Origin: Himantopus leucocephalus
Taxonomy: Eukaryota > Chordata > Aves > Charadriiformes > Recurvirostridae
Length of the DNA: 64,000 nt
Direction of reading: 5' to 3'
NCBI GenBank assembly: GCA_003993805.1
Contig: RSEF01000003.1
Location: forward strand, 61,475,759-61,539,758
Shown: in pieces, positions 25,601-40,600 of the stretch
How positions within the stretch are numbered: the stretch's first letter is position 1
Layout: each line of letters opens with the position of its first letter
Program-made: the position numbers and the translations under genes
The notes under the pieces: model-generated
What the model saw: the letters and a program-made list of their open reading frames with translations, nothing else
Database searches by the model: none
Told to the model about the DNA's origin: nothing

Positions 25601-28600
25601 GTTACAAATGCTTAACGTACCCAGTTCCTTCCTTCTGCTATACTTGTGACACTTGAAATGGCCATGAAATTTAAAACTCATGAGTTTACTGTCAGAATCC
25701 CTGATAGAAATTCATGCTTAAAATGCCAAAAGCTTGGAAAACTAGGTAACTTTAATATGGAAAATACCTGTGTCTGCAGAAGCTGTGATGCCCAATTGGC
25801 AGAAACATGGAAAAGCTTTGCCTGGTTGTTGGTTCAGTAGTTCTTCCATATTTTTACTGCATATAAAAGCTCAGCCTAAATGGAAATTTTGTATCTAATT
25901 AATTCCAAAATATGAGTTGAAGTTGTTTTGGGTACTCCCTGTTTGAGTCCTTGTTACCACTTTTTGTGGTTTCAGAATCACATTTTCCTATTTTTAATGT
26001 TTTTCTCTTCCCTATTGCTGGCCCACATAAACAGGAAAATGACTAACTTTGCTTGTCAACCAGGCAAGATGAGGAAACTGCATAGACACCAAGTGCTACT
26101 GAATGCTTAAGTTGAAAAAAGGAGGAAAAGTGCCACTTACTAGATTTTTAAGTAAAGATTTTTCAAGGCAGAAATGTGATTTGGATTGTATGCTTTTAAT
26201 GCTATTTTTCTGATAACATGTATACGAAGGAACTATTGGAAGGTTGTGGATGCTATCTGTGTGCTTGCAGGTACTGCTGTAAATGTGAAGTGTCTAACTA
26301 CTCTTTCACTGCATCAAGGAAGAGGAAAACATTAAGCAATGAACTTGAATCCATGCAAGTTTCTCAAGTCATAATAGAGTGAAAGGCACTGCTTCACACT
26401 GGCAAATGAACTTTTCCTGGCATTCATCTACATCTGAGAAGTCTTGCAAAGCTTATTTAAAACTGCACGTTATATTTTACTATAGTCAGTTTTTCTTCTA
26501 GACTCAGCTATGCAGCTTTTTATAAATCAGTTCTTGTCTCTGAATGATTTTGGCAATGAAGAATAGAGCCTCCAGTGCTGTGTTTCACATCACATCTATA
26601 TATAGCTTTTATTTTCCAAATATAGGTTTCCCTTATTCAGATTGTGGTGATGTTCGATCTCCATTTTTTTTTTTTAGACTTAGTGAAACAAATTCTTCTT
26701 TGATAACTCTAGAATCCAGATATATTTGTCTGGTGCCAGAAGAGTTTGTAGGAAAATATGGAATAAAGAAATTTTCAGAGTAATAATATACATAAATAAT
26801 GTAAGCGCAGATAATGTAAAACATGCTACAATTAAAATGGAAAACGTAACTATATAAGTGAATACATTTCTTATGCTGAAGGGTGGGGCAACTTTTATAA
26901 ACTTTTCCTAAATTTTAATGCAGAACAGATTTTATTTTTTTTTAAATATATTTTCTGCTTCTCAAGTGTATGTTGCTATGTATGTCAAGTAGCTTACTTC
27001 TGCGTTGCTTTCTTCAGCTTGGCCAGTATCTGCACTTCTTGCAGCAGTTTCCCTGATAAATACAATTGGAGCTTAATACGAGGTTTTTATATCAGTTAGC
27101 TACTGAAAGCCCTACTGTCAGCTTAATTGTCTAATTAATGTTAGATTCACCAAGTCTCTAATAATGTCCATTGTTACTGGTAGCATCCATAATGTGTTTC
27201 TTAAGGAATGATGTCTTTCTGGTGTATAATCTGTTGTAGGTAAGTGTACAAACAGTGTGGTGTACAGTGGTGGTCCAGGAAAATTGCCTTCATGTCTTCT
27301 CAGATAGCTTAAGATTTGTCTCTAAAATAGTAGTAATAGATGTGTGAACCTGTTTGCCTTTTTTTCTGCTAATACGTTGTTTTTAAATCTGCAGTCCAGA
27401 ACTTCTGCAGTAAAATTCGGTATGCTGGATCAGCCTACTGCATTGATGCAGGTTAAGTTTGTTTTGCAAGTTAGATTCAGAGATATTTAGCAGTTTCACA
27501 CCTAGGTTTCAAAGATTCTTTGTCTTTAAATGTGTTGCCACTAACACATTTAAATAACAAAGAATGCTAAAGCTTTTCTTTCTCCATATTCTTTGTATTT
27601 TTTAATAGCCATTGCTTCCTCTGCATTTTTGCCCTTCCTCAAATGTACTCTATTATACAAACAAGGCAAGATAGCAGTGTGGCAAACTAATTCTGTTTAT
27701 TTAGGAAATGACCAGGGTGCCTTCAGTTAGAATTAAAGGAAGCAGCAAAAGTGGATGTTGAAGCCTGTTGATCTTACAGAGGAGACAAACAGAAAATTTG
27801 ACAGAAACAAAGAAAGTTATGTGTCAGTAAAGCATGCCTTAGTAGTTTCAAACTACTTCATCTAACAGCTTGCATCTCAAGCTGTGCTTTAAGAATGTGG
27901 TCATCCTCTCCTGTGGATATATTTAGTTATTGTTTGTCTTTTGTTAAAGACAGCTGCTGTTGAGTAGGTTTGTGTGTGATCTATTGAGTTTTCATCTGTG
28001 TAGCACTGAGGACAAAAATGAAATTGTACCCTTTCCAAATGGCAGGAGTTCCTCAAGTTTAGGAGTTACATACAGAAAGAAGTCCTTTACAGCACAGGAA
28101 TATCTAGAAGGTGTACCAGCAAAAGCTTCTAGTGGTGATGTAGCTAGCTATATCAGAAAAGCTGAGCTTTGAATCCCAGTACTAAGGTAGAATACAGTTC
28201 TGGTTCTCTAGAACAATTATGACCAGTCAAGGTCTCTTCCGGTAGAGAGCAGTCATGTGTGTAGTAACACACCTTCATATACCGCATTGCTATGGACATA
28301 GTACCAAAAACTGGTAGATGAGAACATGACCGGACATTAAGCCTCATTTCCCTTTGTTTCTCTTCTGATGTTCCCCCATGAGTGGGGAATAGCATTAGAG
28401 AGAGGAGTAAGACTCTGGATGATGGTGGGAAGATGTTCTGATTTTAAGTGGTACCTAATATAAAAAATAGGGGGAGCACACTGCTAAATAGCACATTGTC
28501 AGATGTAATCTTTAGTGTTGAATTGGTAGGTTGTGAGCATATTGTAGAAATGTCTTGTCTGATGGTGCACCTACAGCCTTTGGTTTCGTGATGTAAGAAC

Positions 28601-31600
28601 ACTGGAAACAAGATTCAGCTAAGAGGAGGAAATTGTGTTTTCTGCTGGTGATACCTTTTGAAACTGATGTTGAATGTCTAAAGAATACTTAAACTGTCCC
28701 ATCTACATAGAAATAATTTAAAAATGTCATTTCTTTTTAATTATCTTAAGCTGAATCTGATATAAGAAAAAGTGTTAAAACTTTAAGTAGCATTTCTGAA
28801 ATGTCTGTTGAAAAATTGTGATCCTGCACTTAAATTTTTTTAAAAAGCTACTTAATATTTTGTAGTTGTGGAATAATGGAAAATTGAACTAACAGCATAA
28901 ATCATCAACCCTTAATCTGAAATCTTGGAACGGTTAAGGAGGGGAGGAACAGGTACTTGATCAATATTAGTCTCTAATTTGGAGGAAAAAAACCCCAGGA
29001 AAACCAGCACCTTGTTAATTATTTTGCTTGGTTTTGATGAGTGTATGTGTTTTGCTTCATTATTTTACATTTAGTCCTAAAAAAAAGAGTACTATAAAAC
29101 GTGTATGTTCACTCAGCAAATTTTCTTTGAACAGATTGTGTGAAATGTTTAACTTTACCTAATTTACATGTGCAAAGGATAACAATGCATTTTAATGCCT
29201 TTTGTTTCCAGTTTGTCCTTTCTTAACATTTATTCTTTCTGATGCATTAAAAATGGTAAAAATCTGAACATGTTTAACAGTTTTCTCTTCAAAGTAATTG
29301 TTCAGGTGATGTTTAAATGTATGTATTAAACCGTTTAAGATTCACAGCTTTTTAAAATAAACTCAGTTAATGTATCATTTAACTTTTTACAAGGTTATGC
29401 ATTTCCAGTAACTTCTTAAGTTTTGGATATTAAGAGACTGGTTGGAGTTGCAAGAGAGGTAGGATTTTCAAGTTACGGTACCTTTGAGCTATGTTGTTTT
29501 GTAAAACCCTGTAAAATGTCGTATTTCCTACTCTATCCTCCATCTTTTAATACAGCTCTTCTGTAATCAGGGGCTTATAAGCTGCTAGGGTTGGAAGTTC
29601 TTCTATGTTTTGGGCTTGTCATCTGTCAGAGGTAACTTTTGCATCATTCCATCAGCTGTATTATTAGTTCATGTGAGCAGACATCTTGGGTTTTTCCTTA
29701 AAAAATTTATTTACAATAGCTAGCTACTTATTTTAAGTAAAGGCATCCATGTGCACAGCTGCAAATATTTGCTTTGAAAAAAATTGCCATTGTCTAGGGG
29801 GCACACGGGCAGATGCTGTTTTGCTAGACTGCCTTAAAAAGGTGAGAGCACCTATTACGTGTAACATGCTAGTTCCTATTGTTCCTTCGGAAGTTTTTTT
29901 CATTCAGAGTAAAAGGTGTTGCTTATTCACTAAGCTGGAGGCCTTGCATAGAACACAATCATTTCTGCAAAGCAGGCAAGCTTTTAGAATGTTAGTCTTG
30001 TGTTTTGATGGTTTCATCTTCATCATAGCCAACATCATTATTTCCATTCTGGTGAACATGGTCAGCTTTTTCCTTGTCAGTTTACTCAATGTATTAAAAT
30101 AATTCATGGTCAAGAAACACAAGCACTAAACATTGTTCTGTGACAATTTGGCAAATGGCTGTGTCTAATTTCTTTGGTCAAAATAATGTCTTTTAATGAT
30201 TTTTATTTTGGGATTTGTAATAGCACAATAGTTTTCACTGTATTACAGGGTTTTTTTTTGTCGGTGATGACTTTTTGTTTGTATTCTTCTATCTAATTGT
30301 AGTTTTCAGTATAGAGAGTAGCTGTACTCTTTGGCATGTTGTTTCTTATAAGGGTTTTTATGGTTTCTATAGAAAAAAGTTCTGTAACTTCATTCATCTT
30401 TGTACCTTAGTATCTTTTTCTTCAATAGCAATTTTCTGTCTTAGTTGAAGCAGCTCAATGTCCTGAAGCAGTTCTTGTTGAGCTCAAGTCTTCACTATGG
30501 TTATGGACTGTAGAATTTCACTAGCATTTAAGTATTTGTATCAAAAATGTGAGATAGGTCTGCTTTGAATTCCATACATGAACAAATACTGAACATCCCA
30601 CACAAAGATGGTTGGTTTGCAACTGAGGCTCATGCCCAAAACAGATTAGTAGTCTACAGTGAAATAGTTTTTAATTGGAAGATTGTATCTTGTCAAAGGG
30701 CAAAAAACCCCAACAAAACAACCCCAAAACTGTCAAGACTCTGAATTTTACTGTGCTGTGGATGATATACATATTCATTTATAGTTTCTGTTGGTTATAG
30801 TAATGACTTTGTACCTAGTTTTACCAGATCCCAGAGAAGTACCCTAACTACCGGCTTGGGAAGATGTCTCCATCTCTGTTGAGTAGGAGGTGGTGGGCAT
30901 GGCGAGCATGACCAAGAAGTCAGTTTTGTCAGCATGCAAAGTAAACCCCCTTGAAATATCAGCTGTTCCACATAGTGCGCTTCCACCTTTTCAGTCCAAT
31001 TTCTGTTGGCAATCCTGTACCACCATTCCTGCCATTTTTACCTTTAATGAAATTCTAATGCATAGTGTCATTTCCTTTTGCCTTCATTATAGTTTTCAAA
31101 ATTGGAGTCTTTGGCTGACTTTTTGTAAAATATGTAAGTAGAGTATGTCTCTCTTTTGTCTTTTTAAGGAAAAAAACCCACAAACTGAAAGGGGACATCT
31201 CTGGGGATTTGCTATTTAATTACCATAACCTTGCACACAGAAATGCAGAAGTCAGTGTCAGTCAGTGAGTCTGTCTCCCTTGTACTCATGAACAATTCCT
31301 ATTTTTTGTAATTAAATGCATTTGTGTTTCAATTTACAGTAAGGAGAATGTGTGTGTGTATACATAGTGTTTTCAGTAATTGCTGTACTGCTGGACCTTG
31401 GTTATTTTTTTCTTTTAAACTGTACTCAATCTGTTGAACATTTTTCATTCTTTGAAATCATGCCTTATGTAAGTCCCTAAATTGCTTTTTTCAATAGCTG
31501 ATAAATTCTTGATATAATATTAGGTTATTCTTTTGGTCCTCTGAAGCCACAAATCTTCCAGTCTTAAATGTGCCCTGTGCTGTGACAGTGCAGATTGCAA

Positions 31601-34600
31601 TGTGATACCTGCACTGCCATCGCTGGAATCATGGGGGGGCATCAAGGAAATGTGTTTTTCTTATACAGGGCTAACTATGTAGCGAAATTTAAAAAATGAA
31701 TGAATAAACAAGTAAAAACTTTCAAATTTGACTGAATTTTAAGAAAAAAAATTGATTAATTCTCCCACAGATATGTCAGCGGTCTGGCCCAGTCAGGGTC
31801 TAGTGTGGTTGTATTGTCACCATCAGAGTGGGAGAGCTGAGAATCCAGAGAACCTAAATTAAATTAAATAAGGTTTTAGCTAATCTTACCTTGAAGTTCT
31901 CATTACACTAAAAGTTTGCAAACTACAATTTTCAGGAACTTATAAGTGCTGAAAATACTTGCAGCTTCAACATACTTAGTTGTGCAGGACTAGTAAATAC
32001 ATTTTTTTTTTTTTCTGCAGCTTTAAAAAAGCCACCTCACTAAGTTTCTGGCGAAAGTTTGCAGAATGGTTGTGGAAGAGTTTAGCAGATGTAAGATGAT
32101 TTTACTTTTTATATACCATCAACTTGCTGGTATGCTTTTCTTGTTCACTGTTCTTCCTATATTTAAACCTCTGTTTCATACTGGAGCAATTTTAGTGCAT
32201 AAATAGATGTTGTGGATGAGGAAAGCTTTCTTTTGTAAAATGCCTTGCACTCTTGCAATAAAATCAACAGGAATGTACTTGCGTAGATAACGTCAACGTG
32301 TAAAGGCATGATGTTGTTTCTGAATTACCTGGATGATGTGCAGGCAAATAGCACCATCCTCTGGCATTATAATACTAGTTAAGAATTAAACCTGAAATTA
32401 CTGTCTGTTATTTTTGGAAATTCAATATAATTGTAATAGAATGTACATATTGTACTTTCAGTTTTACATACTCATTTTGGGCCAAGGTTTTAACAGAAAT
32501 TCTGGTAATTTGCATGGACTCTGTGTATTCTGTTCAATTAAGTGACTGGCTAAAGGGGATATCTTTTTAGGGTTATCCTGCCCATAGTGCTGACTCTGCT
32601 CTTTACATGACCATTTATGGTAGGAAGTTGCACTTCAGAAATACCAGACTGAGCTTTTTCTAAATCTCAGTGAAAGACAATTCACAGTCATTTAAGAAAA
32701 ATTCGTTGAATTAGAAAACACCACCAACGACTTACAGTTGTGTATGTGTGGGGGAGTAAAGGTGCTGTTACAGGACAACTGCAAATGTCTAATAAATTAT
32801 TTTTACAGCGGATCGTAGCTTCAGTTACGGATTGAGAAGGGGCATCGTTGGCATTGCTAGAGTGCAAAGCAATACACCTCCCCCAAATAAGGTTTCAGTA
32901 GTTACAGGATGAGCTGTACTGAGTTACGATTACGTGAAGGACTGGATTTTAGTCCATTTAACTGCAAGCAGTAGGCAAGAGAAATACCACAGGGACATTC
33001 TTTTCAAAAACCTGACAGATGAGAAAGTTGCTGTTTTGATTGTTGTGAATTCCTATTGGACCTTTACGTTTTTACGTATCAGAAACATCAAAAGGAGGCA
33101 GCTGATGTTTGTGTAATCTCTCGAAGAAAACAGACAACCCCCCCCCAGTCCGCCTTTCTGTACAGCAGATCTCCGTTCTTTTAGATGGGAGGTGTTGGCT
33201 TAGTGAAACTGGAAACCTTGAGATTTTTACTCCAGTGACAGTGCCTTTCTTTCCCCTAATATATTAACTGTGAACGTAAACCAGACCAATTATCTGTGTT
33301 TCTGGAAGGACCATAGCAGTGAACATACAGAGCTGACGTATGCGTTCCTTTGTTGACATCTGTTGCTTAAACATAACTTTAACTTAGAGATAGATGCTGA
33401 TTGGAATGTCATAGCAAGCATCCAGATATTCACAGCTGTAATAGAGGTCAGTAAAAAGTTTTATATAAAAAAAAATACGTATTTTACCATTCTCTGAGAC
33501 ATTTGGGGCATCAGATATTCTAAATTAAATGAACACCATTCAATGGAATGATGGCAATAAAAAGTCACAGAAAAAATAACTTTGATAGGTAATGTTAATT
33601 TTGTGCTGTTTGAGTATTTGAATATATGTAATTTGAATAAGTTCCGATGGCTGGGAAAGTTCCATGGGAAGGTGTTTGTTTTAGGTAAGAAGAGCAAGAG
33701 AATGCAGCAGTAGCCAAGTGCTGTATTCTGTATCATTTGGCTTCAGTCGGGGAGGAAGTGTTGATGGCAAGAGAAATGGTGAGACTCCAGAAATCTTGGC
33801 TGAGTTCCAGGCAGGAAAGAAAATGTGTTATTGCCTTGTTACAACACATCCCACCCCATCCACTTCAACCTGATGTAATGTCAGTGTCTGTGTCCTTCTC
33901 ATACTCTAATTTATTTAGCCATGTTCAAATTTCTTTCTTTAATTCCTGTTTGTGCCCTAAATACAACATTTGCTCATGTCGTTCCAAGTTTTTCATTGCA
34001 GTACCATTTTTCCACTTTATAATTCCAAACCCCTTATGTCGCCATTCCTAGTTTCCTACCTATTTTCCAGTCATTGGCCATGATTATTTTCCACATTCAC
34101 TTTTTTCCACTCATATTTTGTGTTCGTTTTTAGTTCTGATCAGCTTCTGCTGCCTTTGTTCATCTTTAGCTCTGCATGTAACTTGTCACTAAGTACGTGG
34201 ACTCTTACTTTCTCCTTCCCCTTACACACGTTTTTTCCCCAAGTTAGGCTGTTAACTAATACAATATGTTTTTTTGCGGTCACTGTAGCTCTCATTTTGT
34301 CTTCTCTGCTTTATTGATTTTCATTCTTGTAGACATTGTCTGATAATCTGCTTGCTCGATAGTCTTGCTGTTTGCCACTGCTCACTATACTGTTGTTTTT
34401 TTCTCTTGCCCCCCAGTTTTGTATACTTTGATGAATGAGAAAGTCAATATTTTGATTGTTGTGGATTCCTATTGGACCTTTACATTTTTATGTATCAGAA
34501 ACATCAAAAGGAGGCAGCTGATGTTTGTGTAATCTTTAGAAGAAATGCTCACTCTACTGTTTTTTTCCTCTTNTTAGAAGAAATGCTCACTCTACTGTTT

Positions 34601-37600
34601 TTTTCCTCTTGCCCCCCACTTTTGTTTACTTTTTATGATTATCTGAGGCAGATTCACACCTCCAGTTTACTGATACGGTAGGAAACTATGGAGACCACAG
34701 GAGAGGTAGGATTTGCTTTCAGGTGACACAACAGAGTCCAGCCTGGTCAAAACCAGCCACAGCAGCTACATATTGATGAATTATTTAGGGGATTTAGTTG
34801 TTAAAACTTAAGGCATAAAAGCATGTGCAAACTGTTTTCTAAGGCCAAATTGAGTGGATTTTCAGAAAGTGAAAAATCACTTGAAGGATTTAATTTCTGC
34901 AAATATTAGTTTTGTCAGGTGCCATTTTTGAAAGTAAACCATTCTGTCTGATCTCTTCTCTTCCAGTTTCCCTGTTCTCCCTGTCTTGAATGGAAAAAAA
35001 GTATCAGCCCCCAGGCAGGTACCTCACTTGACCGAATTAGTATTTGGACTAAAGAGTTCAACTTGCTGAAAGTTGCAAGCGTTGAAAGTAAAGCCTGAGC
35101 AATGAGAAGTGTCAGCTCACTGTAACAGGTGAGGCTGCCAGCCCTTCTGACTGTGCCTACTGCACATCCAGTTGTTGCAGCTGCGTGTAGTGAAGCAAAC
35201 TATTTCTGGAACTTCAGTCTTGGGCTAGCAAGTTGTTGTGCTGTTTGTGTGTTGTGGGCCACGGAGAACTGGCCCATGTTGGAGACACTCAGGAATATCA
35301 CTCAATAGCCTGCTATACTCCTCCTCCCTCCTGCTGTATCAAACCTTAAAAACAAAACAAAAAATTCTCGTAGTCAGGTGCAAGTAGACATTTTTATTTT
35401 CAGCATTTTTCAGTGAAAATGCCTACTCCCAGTTTCATGAAAAAAGAAAAGTCATATTCACCATCTGAAACTTTGCAGAGAAGGTAATAGTTATAACAAC
35501 AAGGCGAAGCTACCTGGAAAACCCCTGACTGTGGTTTCTATTAGGAAATAACCTTTCTTTTATAAAGAAAAATTCAGTGTTCTTGTTTGGAGAATTGTTT
35601 TCAGTACTGTCTTTAGAATGGCTGTGTCTCAGCAGTGGTGCGGTGGATGTTTGGTAGCATCCATTTGTATATTGCGGTCCATAGTAGTATAATGTCATGT
35701 GTTTTGCTAAAAATGAGTACATTGAACTGGTATAACTTAAATACTAAAGTAACATTTTATTTTAAAATTCTTTCACGTGTGGCATTTTTAGAGATAGGTG
35801 GTGTTTCTTTGCTATCGGAGGTGCTCCTTGGAGGGCTGCTGATGCTTCTAGGATCATAGAAGAGTGAGAGAGACTTTTCTAAATAATGTAATTCTTCCTT
35901 TCCCCGTTATATAAGCAACATATATATATATATAAGGAAGGATTTCTGTATGTTGAATTTACTTCTCATGCGTGCAGCAGACTTTGTCACTGATCTGTTA
36001 CATCCAAATAAATTTAAATGATGAGATATAGGGATGAATGCATGGCAAATGATATGCAGGCACAATGTTTTAAAGGTTAGCAAACTCTGTTTTTAGGAAT
36101 TTAGGAAATCTGGGATGTTCTAAGTTCAGTAGTCATGCAAGTTGCTGCCGTGTCCTACGGCAATTTGTAGAATTTGAGTGTCAAATAATTCAGTCGAATT
36201 ATTAAAAAAATAAAAATTGTCAAATTAAAGATACACTACTGAAAATCATTTATATTTCCTTATGTTATTGTTTTTCGTACGTGCTGTGAAATTTGAAGGG
36301 AGAAAACTACAATTCCACTGTTTTAAGGCAAATAATAGTTATTAATTAAAGGCTAGAAGCTTGCGAGGTTTATGGCATGAATATAAGGATATAAACAGTT
36401 TGAAATTTGTTAGCTGGGATATGTTACAGTCAGAATTTTGAAACAGCTGATTACAGTGATGGATGGATGTATTCGATGTTAATGTAAACTCACATACATG
36501 TGGGCAGACAGGTGATACATGCTTCTAAGCATGAAATTGTATGTAAACAGGCTGGCATCTCTGCATCTGGTTGTCTCATGTAGTCCATATTTGGAGTATT
36601 TTCACAATTGTACGACCTTAAAATTAGTTTTAAATCATAGCACAGCATATAGGAAGGGAATAATTGTCTTGATAGAGGCCTCAGTTATTAAATCTGCTTT
36701 TCAGACAGAACTGTGTCTTGTCTTGTGCTTCTGTTACTAATACACTTGATGGTTGCACTGCCAGTAGTGCATGCTACGTCTTTAATCAGTGAGTCACGAA
36801 ACGTACTTGGAACAAACTCATGACATGGTGCACAAAACCAGTACAAAACCAGTGCGCTGTCTTTTCTTCTTTTATGCAATTGGTGGCTGCTGCTGTATAA
36901 TTGGTAAACAAAGGTGTAAGTGGCTTGCTTGTGGTTATATAGAAAGTCTGTAGCACAGTAGGGGATGCAAACCGTATCTTCTAGATCAGAAGGCATGGTG
37001 TTACATGTATATTTTTTCATGGCACTGCTGGTTTAGGCAGCGCTAGGAGGACCTGCTTAAGTAAATTAATTCTGTCTATTAAGTGTCAATAGCCGCTAGG
37101 CTCCCCAGCCCCATTAAAAATTGAAATAGTATGCGGCCTTCTTTAAGTGCTCATAGCACTCCTGAAAATAGAAGAATTAATTTAAACCAAGTAAAAATTT
37201 CAGAAGTATGTAAATGATGTAAAGCTTTAAAGAAAAAGAAACTGCAATGTCCTCAGTTAATTAGCATATAATTCCCTTGGAGGTGCATTCCTTTGACAGT
37301 GCTGATACACCGCTAGTATTTTGTGTGTAGACATGGATTTATTTGAATGGGATTGCCATCTGAAAAAGCACAGACTGAGGGCATGCCTAACATACTGGCA
37401 TTCTTCCTTTCTCGTTTTTCAAGCTGAATTCAGGCATATTAAAAATTCTGGTTCATCTTATCAGAAGCAGGCTTCTCTGTGCCATGGTGTAGTTGAGCTT
37501 AAAGTTTCAGTGCCATTTTACAGTTTGATGAGGGGAAGACAAATTGGGAGGAGAAGCTTCTGTGTATAGGAATTGAAAACGGTGGCATTTTGTTTCTATT

Positions 37601-40600
37601 GTTGAAAAGGTGTGGCCATTTGAATGAAGTCAATGTGGGTTTAAATACCCAGTGCTAGTATGCCTTTCTGCAAATACGCCAGTGTCCCTGCTTCACTGGG
37701 TATCAACATGTCTTTCTCGAGATGGTGGTTGTTTAACAGACTCCTGCTGGTTTTGTGCCCCTCTAAACTACCTGGGAACTGACTAGACTGACAATCAACT
37801 CTTCCACATACTGAAACGTTAACTTCCATACCTCCAACAGAATTAGAGAAAAGATCAATTTTTATCTTCCTGTTACTTTCAGTGCAAGTATATAAATGAA
37901 CAAAAACTGAAAAAAGAACTTCTCAAACCTGTTATGTATGATAAAGAAGCCAGAATAATCTTTTGTTTTGTTTGTTTAAATCGTTACAGGTACTCCTTGC
38001 AACCACTTTTACAAAGAAAATCCAAAATCTAGGGAGTTGCTCACAGCAAAGGAAGATGGTTGACTATATCCATACGCTTTTGTTATTCCAGCTTGGACAC
38101 CCAGAGAGACTGTTTTAACTTTTAAAGACTATTCCTATGTTTTATTTGCTTCCTGTGAATATATGTGTCTGTCCTGTTTATCAGTCTGCAAATACCTTTA
38201 TTGTGCCATCAGATTTTGGGGTTGTACTTTTAATAATTTTGAAGTTACAGCAGCTGTCCTTATTAATACTTTTTGACTAACTCAAAAGGCCATTAAGTCA
38301 GGAGACCAACTGGCAGTCACCGGAAAGGTAAAAGCCAAGAGAAGAATAATAAAGAAAGGGAAGAGAGCTTTGGTTGTCAAGTTGTTGCGCACTGCCATAG
38401 TTGTACTGGAGTAACGTCAGTGCAGGTCTGTCTGTTCCCTTTGGTATTAGGCTCATCCTGATTTAATACTGAGACAAGGTGCATCAGTGCATGTTTTGTT
38501 TTGTAATAGTGTTTAACTCATAGCTACAGTCTAGGTACTCTGTCATCAGTCTAGTCTAAATACCAAATACCTGTCTGAAAACGTCTTTGCTTAAAATAGG
38601 CTAGAAGTTGGGTTTTTTTTTTAAACATTCTGAATTGTGAGAACTATCATGCTGACAAGCCTTTATGTTGTTATAATTTATGAATGTATACTTTCTGTTT
38701 TCATGGAAGGGAAATTTCTTTTAGTTTTCGTAGTGTTGTTAGTGAACTGCCAGAATTTTTATGGAGTGTCCTCTTCAGTGAAAGAGGACTCTTGGTCTGC
38801 AGTTTGATGCCGTTGGCCAACCGATGTGTTTACTTGCATGCAATCTGCTCTTATTTTTGCTCTTTGCAATGCTAGACTAAGTGAAATGTACAAGGAGGTA
38901 TTGGGGCTTCTTTAGGAGTTTGTGAAAGATATATCTGTCTGTTTTTATTTTATGTGTACTCTTGATTTAGGAAACGTGTTGTCATTGAATTGCTTAGGTA
39001 TGTGTTTGAGAATGTCCAAATGGCAGTAGGCATGAAGAATTTTAGGAAGCCTTTCTTGGCAAAAACTTATATATCCTATATATCCTTTCCTTCCACAGGT
39101 TAATTTTCCTGACAGCTGCTCTTGTCCTAATCAGATTGGGATTACTGCTCTTAGACTTTTTCCAGGCTTGTAGTGCACTTCAGTTGCCATAGGATACTCA
39201 GCTTGTTGATTAAGAAGTGTTTTAAGAATTGTATCAGCATTGTGCATTTACTTCCTTTTAGTTCCAAGGTGCACTTTAAGGATTTGCATACTATCTGTTA
39301 TGTGCTGAATAGCTTTTGTTTTGCCTGCTAAAGCAGATAAGAATTTATCATGCAATTTTCTCTGGTGCCTTATAGATTAGATAGTAAAGTAAACTCCTTT
39401 CCCGGCCTTGTGTCCTTTGTAATGAAAAGCATAATTATTAATCTTTAATGGTACCTACAGTGCACAAAAGGCAGACTTGTTCCTTATCTCAAATGTGCTG
39501 CATGATTTTTATTGTACTTGGTTATAAAAACATCGAAGTCAAAATTATATTTGACGCTTCTCTCAGTAGTGTAACTAATAATTCTTGTGTTGTCTGTGCA
39601 TCTATTTGAATACAACCATTCCAGGATTACCTTCTATGGCTTGGTTTGTCTTTATAAGATGCTGGTCTGCTTTCTCCCTCCACCTATGCTGAAGTATTAG
39701 TACTTCAGAAAACTAAATCAAGAAAGAAAAAAACCACCCAAACTGTCAGTGCTGTCAATGAACAATTACTTTACTTTCCCTTGCTCTTTGTGATTTTATT
39801 TTTGTATCTTCTTTCAAGTTTCAGTGTTTCCTAATCTCTAGTTTTAAATTTCATGTTGTCAATTTCAATGTTGTCAAATACTTGATTTGTTGAGTGTATT
39901 TTGTCTCTGTGTACATTTAACTTTGGATCAGTGTCAGGCACCCCACAGTATTTGTACAGAGTGAAGCTTAATTTCTAAATTGACTAGAGAAGATGTATTT
40001 TGGAGAACCTTTGACTTCTGGTTTTGGATCATATGTAGCCAATATTGTTAATAGATTGCAAGTTATTTTCATGTTATATGATATGAATTGTTATCTTGGT
40101 TTCTTTCAACTAATCTCATTTCAATTTCATTGTGGTTTTTGTAATTATTAGTTCTTAGCAGCCAGATTTCAAACATGGTATTTTCTGAGAATTAACTGTA
40201 ATTCAGCTTTCAAATCACAGGTGAAGCATTCATGTTTAACTGGCAGTTGAAAGTGATGGCTGCTTGAAAATTGTTAGAATTGAAGTGGAAAAAAATTACC
40301 AAGTTGGCAACAAAAGTAATGTAATTTTTACTGTAACTCAAGTGATTAACTACTTATTAGAAAAATGCTTTAGATGATCTGTGTAGGAGCTTGAAGATGA
40401 AACAAAATCTTTGTAGTTACCTAGGAGTCCTTCTCCAGTCATCTGAGAATTCTATATTCTGAATCTTTACTGTTTGTCTGTCAGTTATATGCTTTTGAAT
40501 ATTGCAAATCATGATTTCTGCTGTTGCCTTTATTTCTCTTACTGTTTTCCATTATTTACAGTATACTTGGTATGCAACTATTAATAATACATATACAGTC

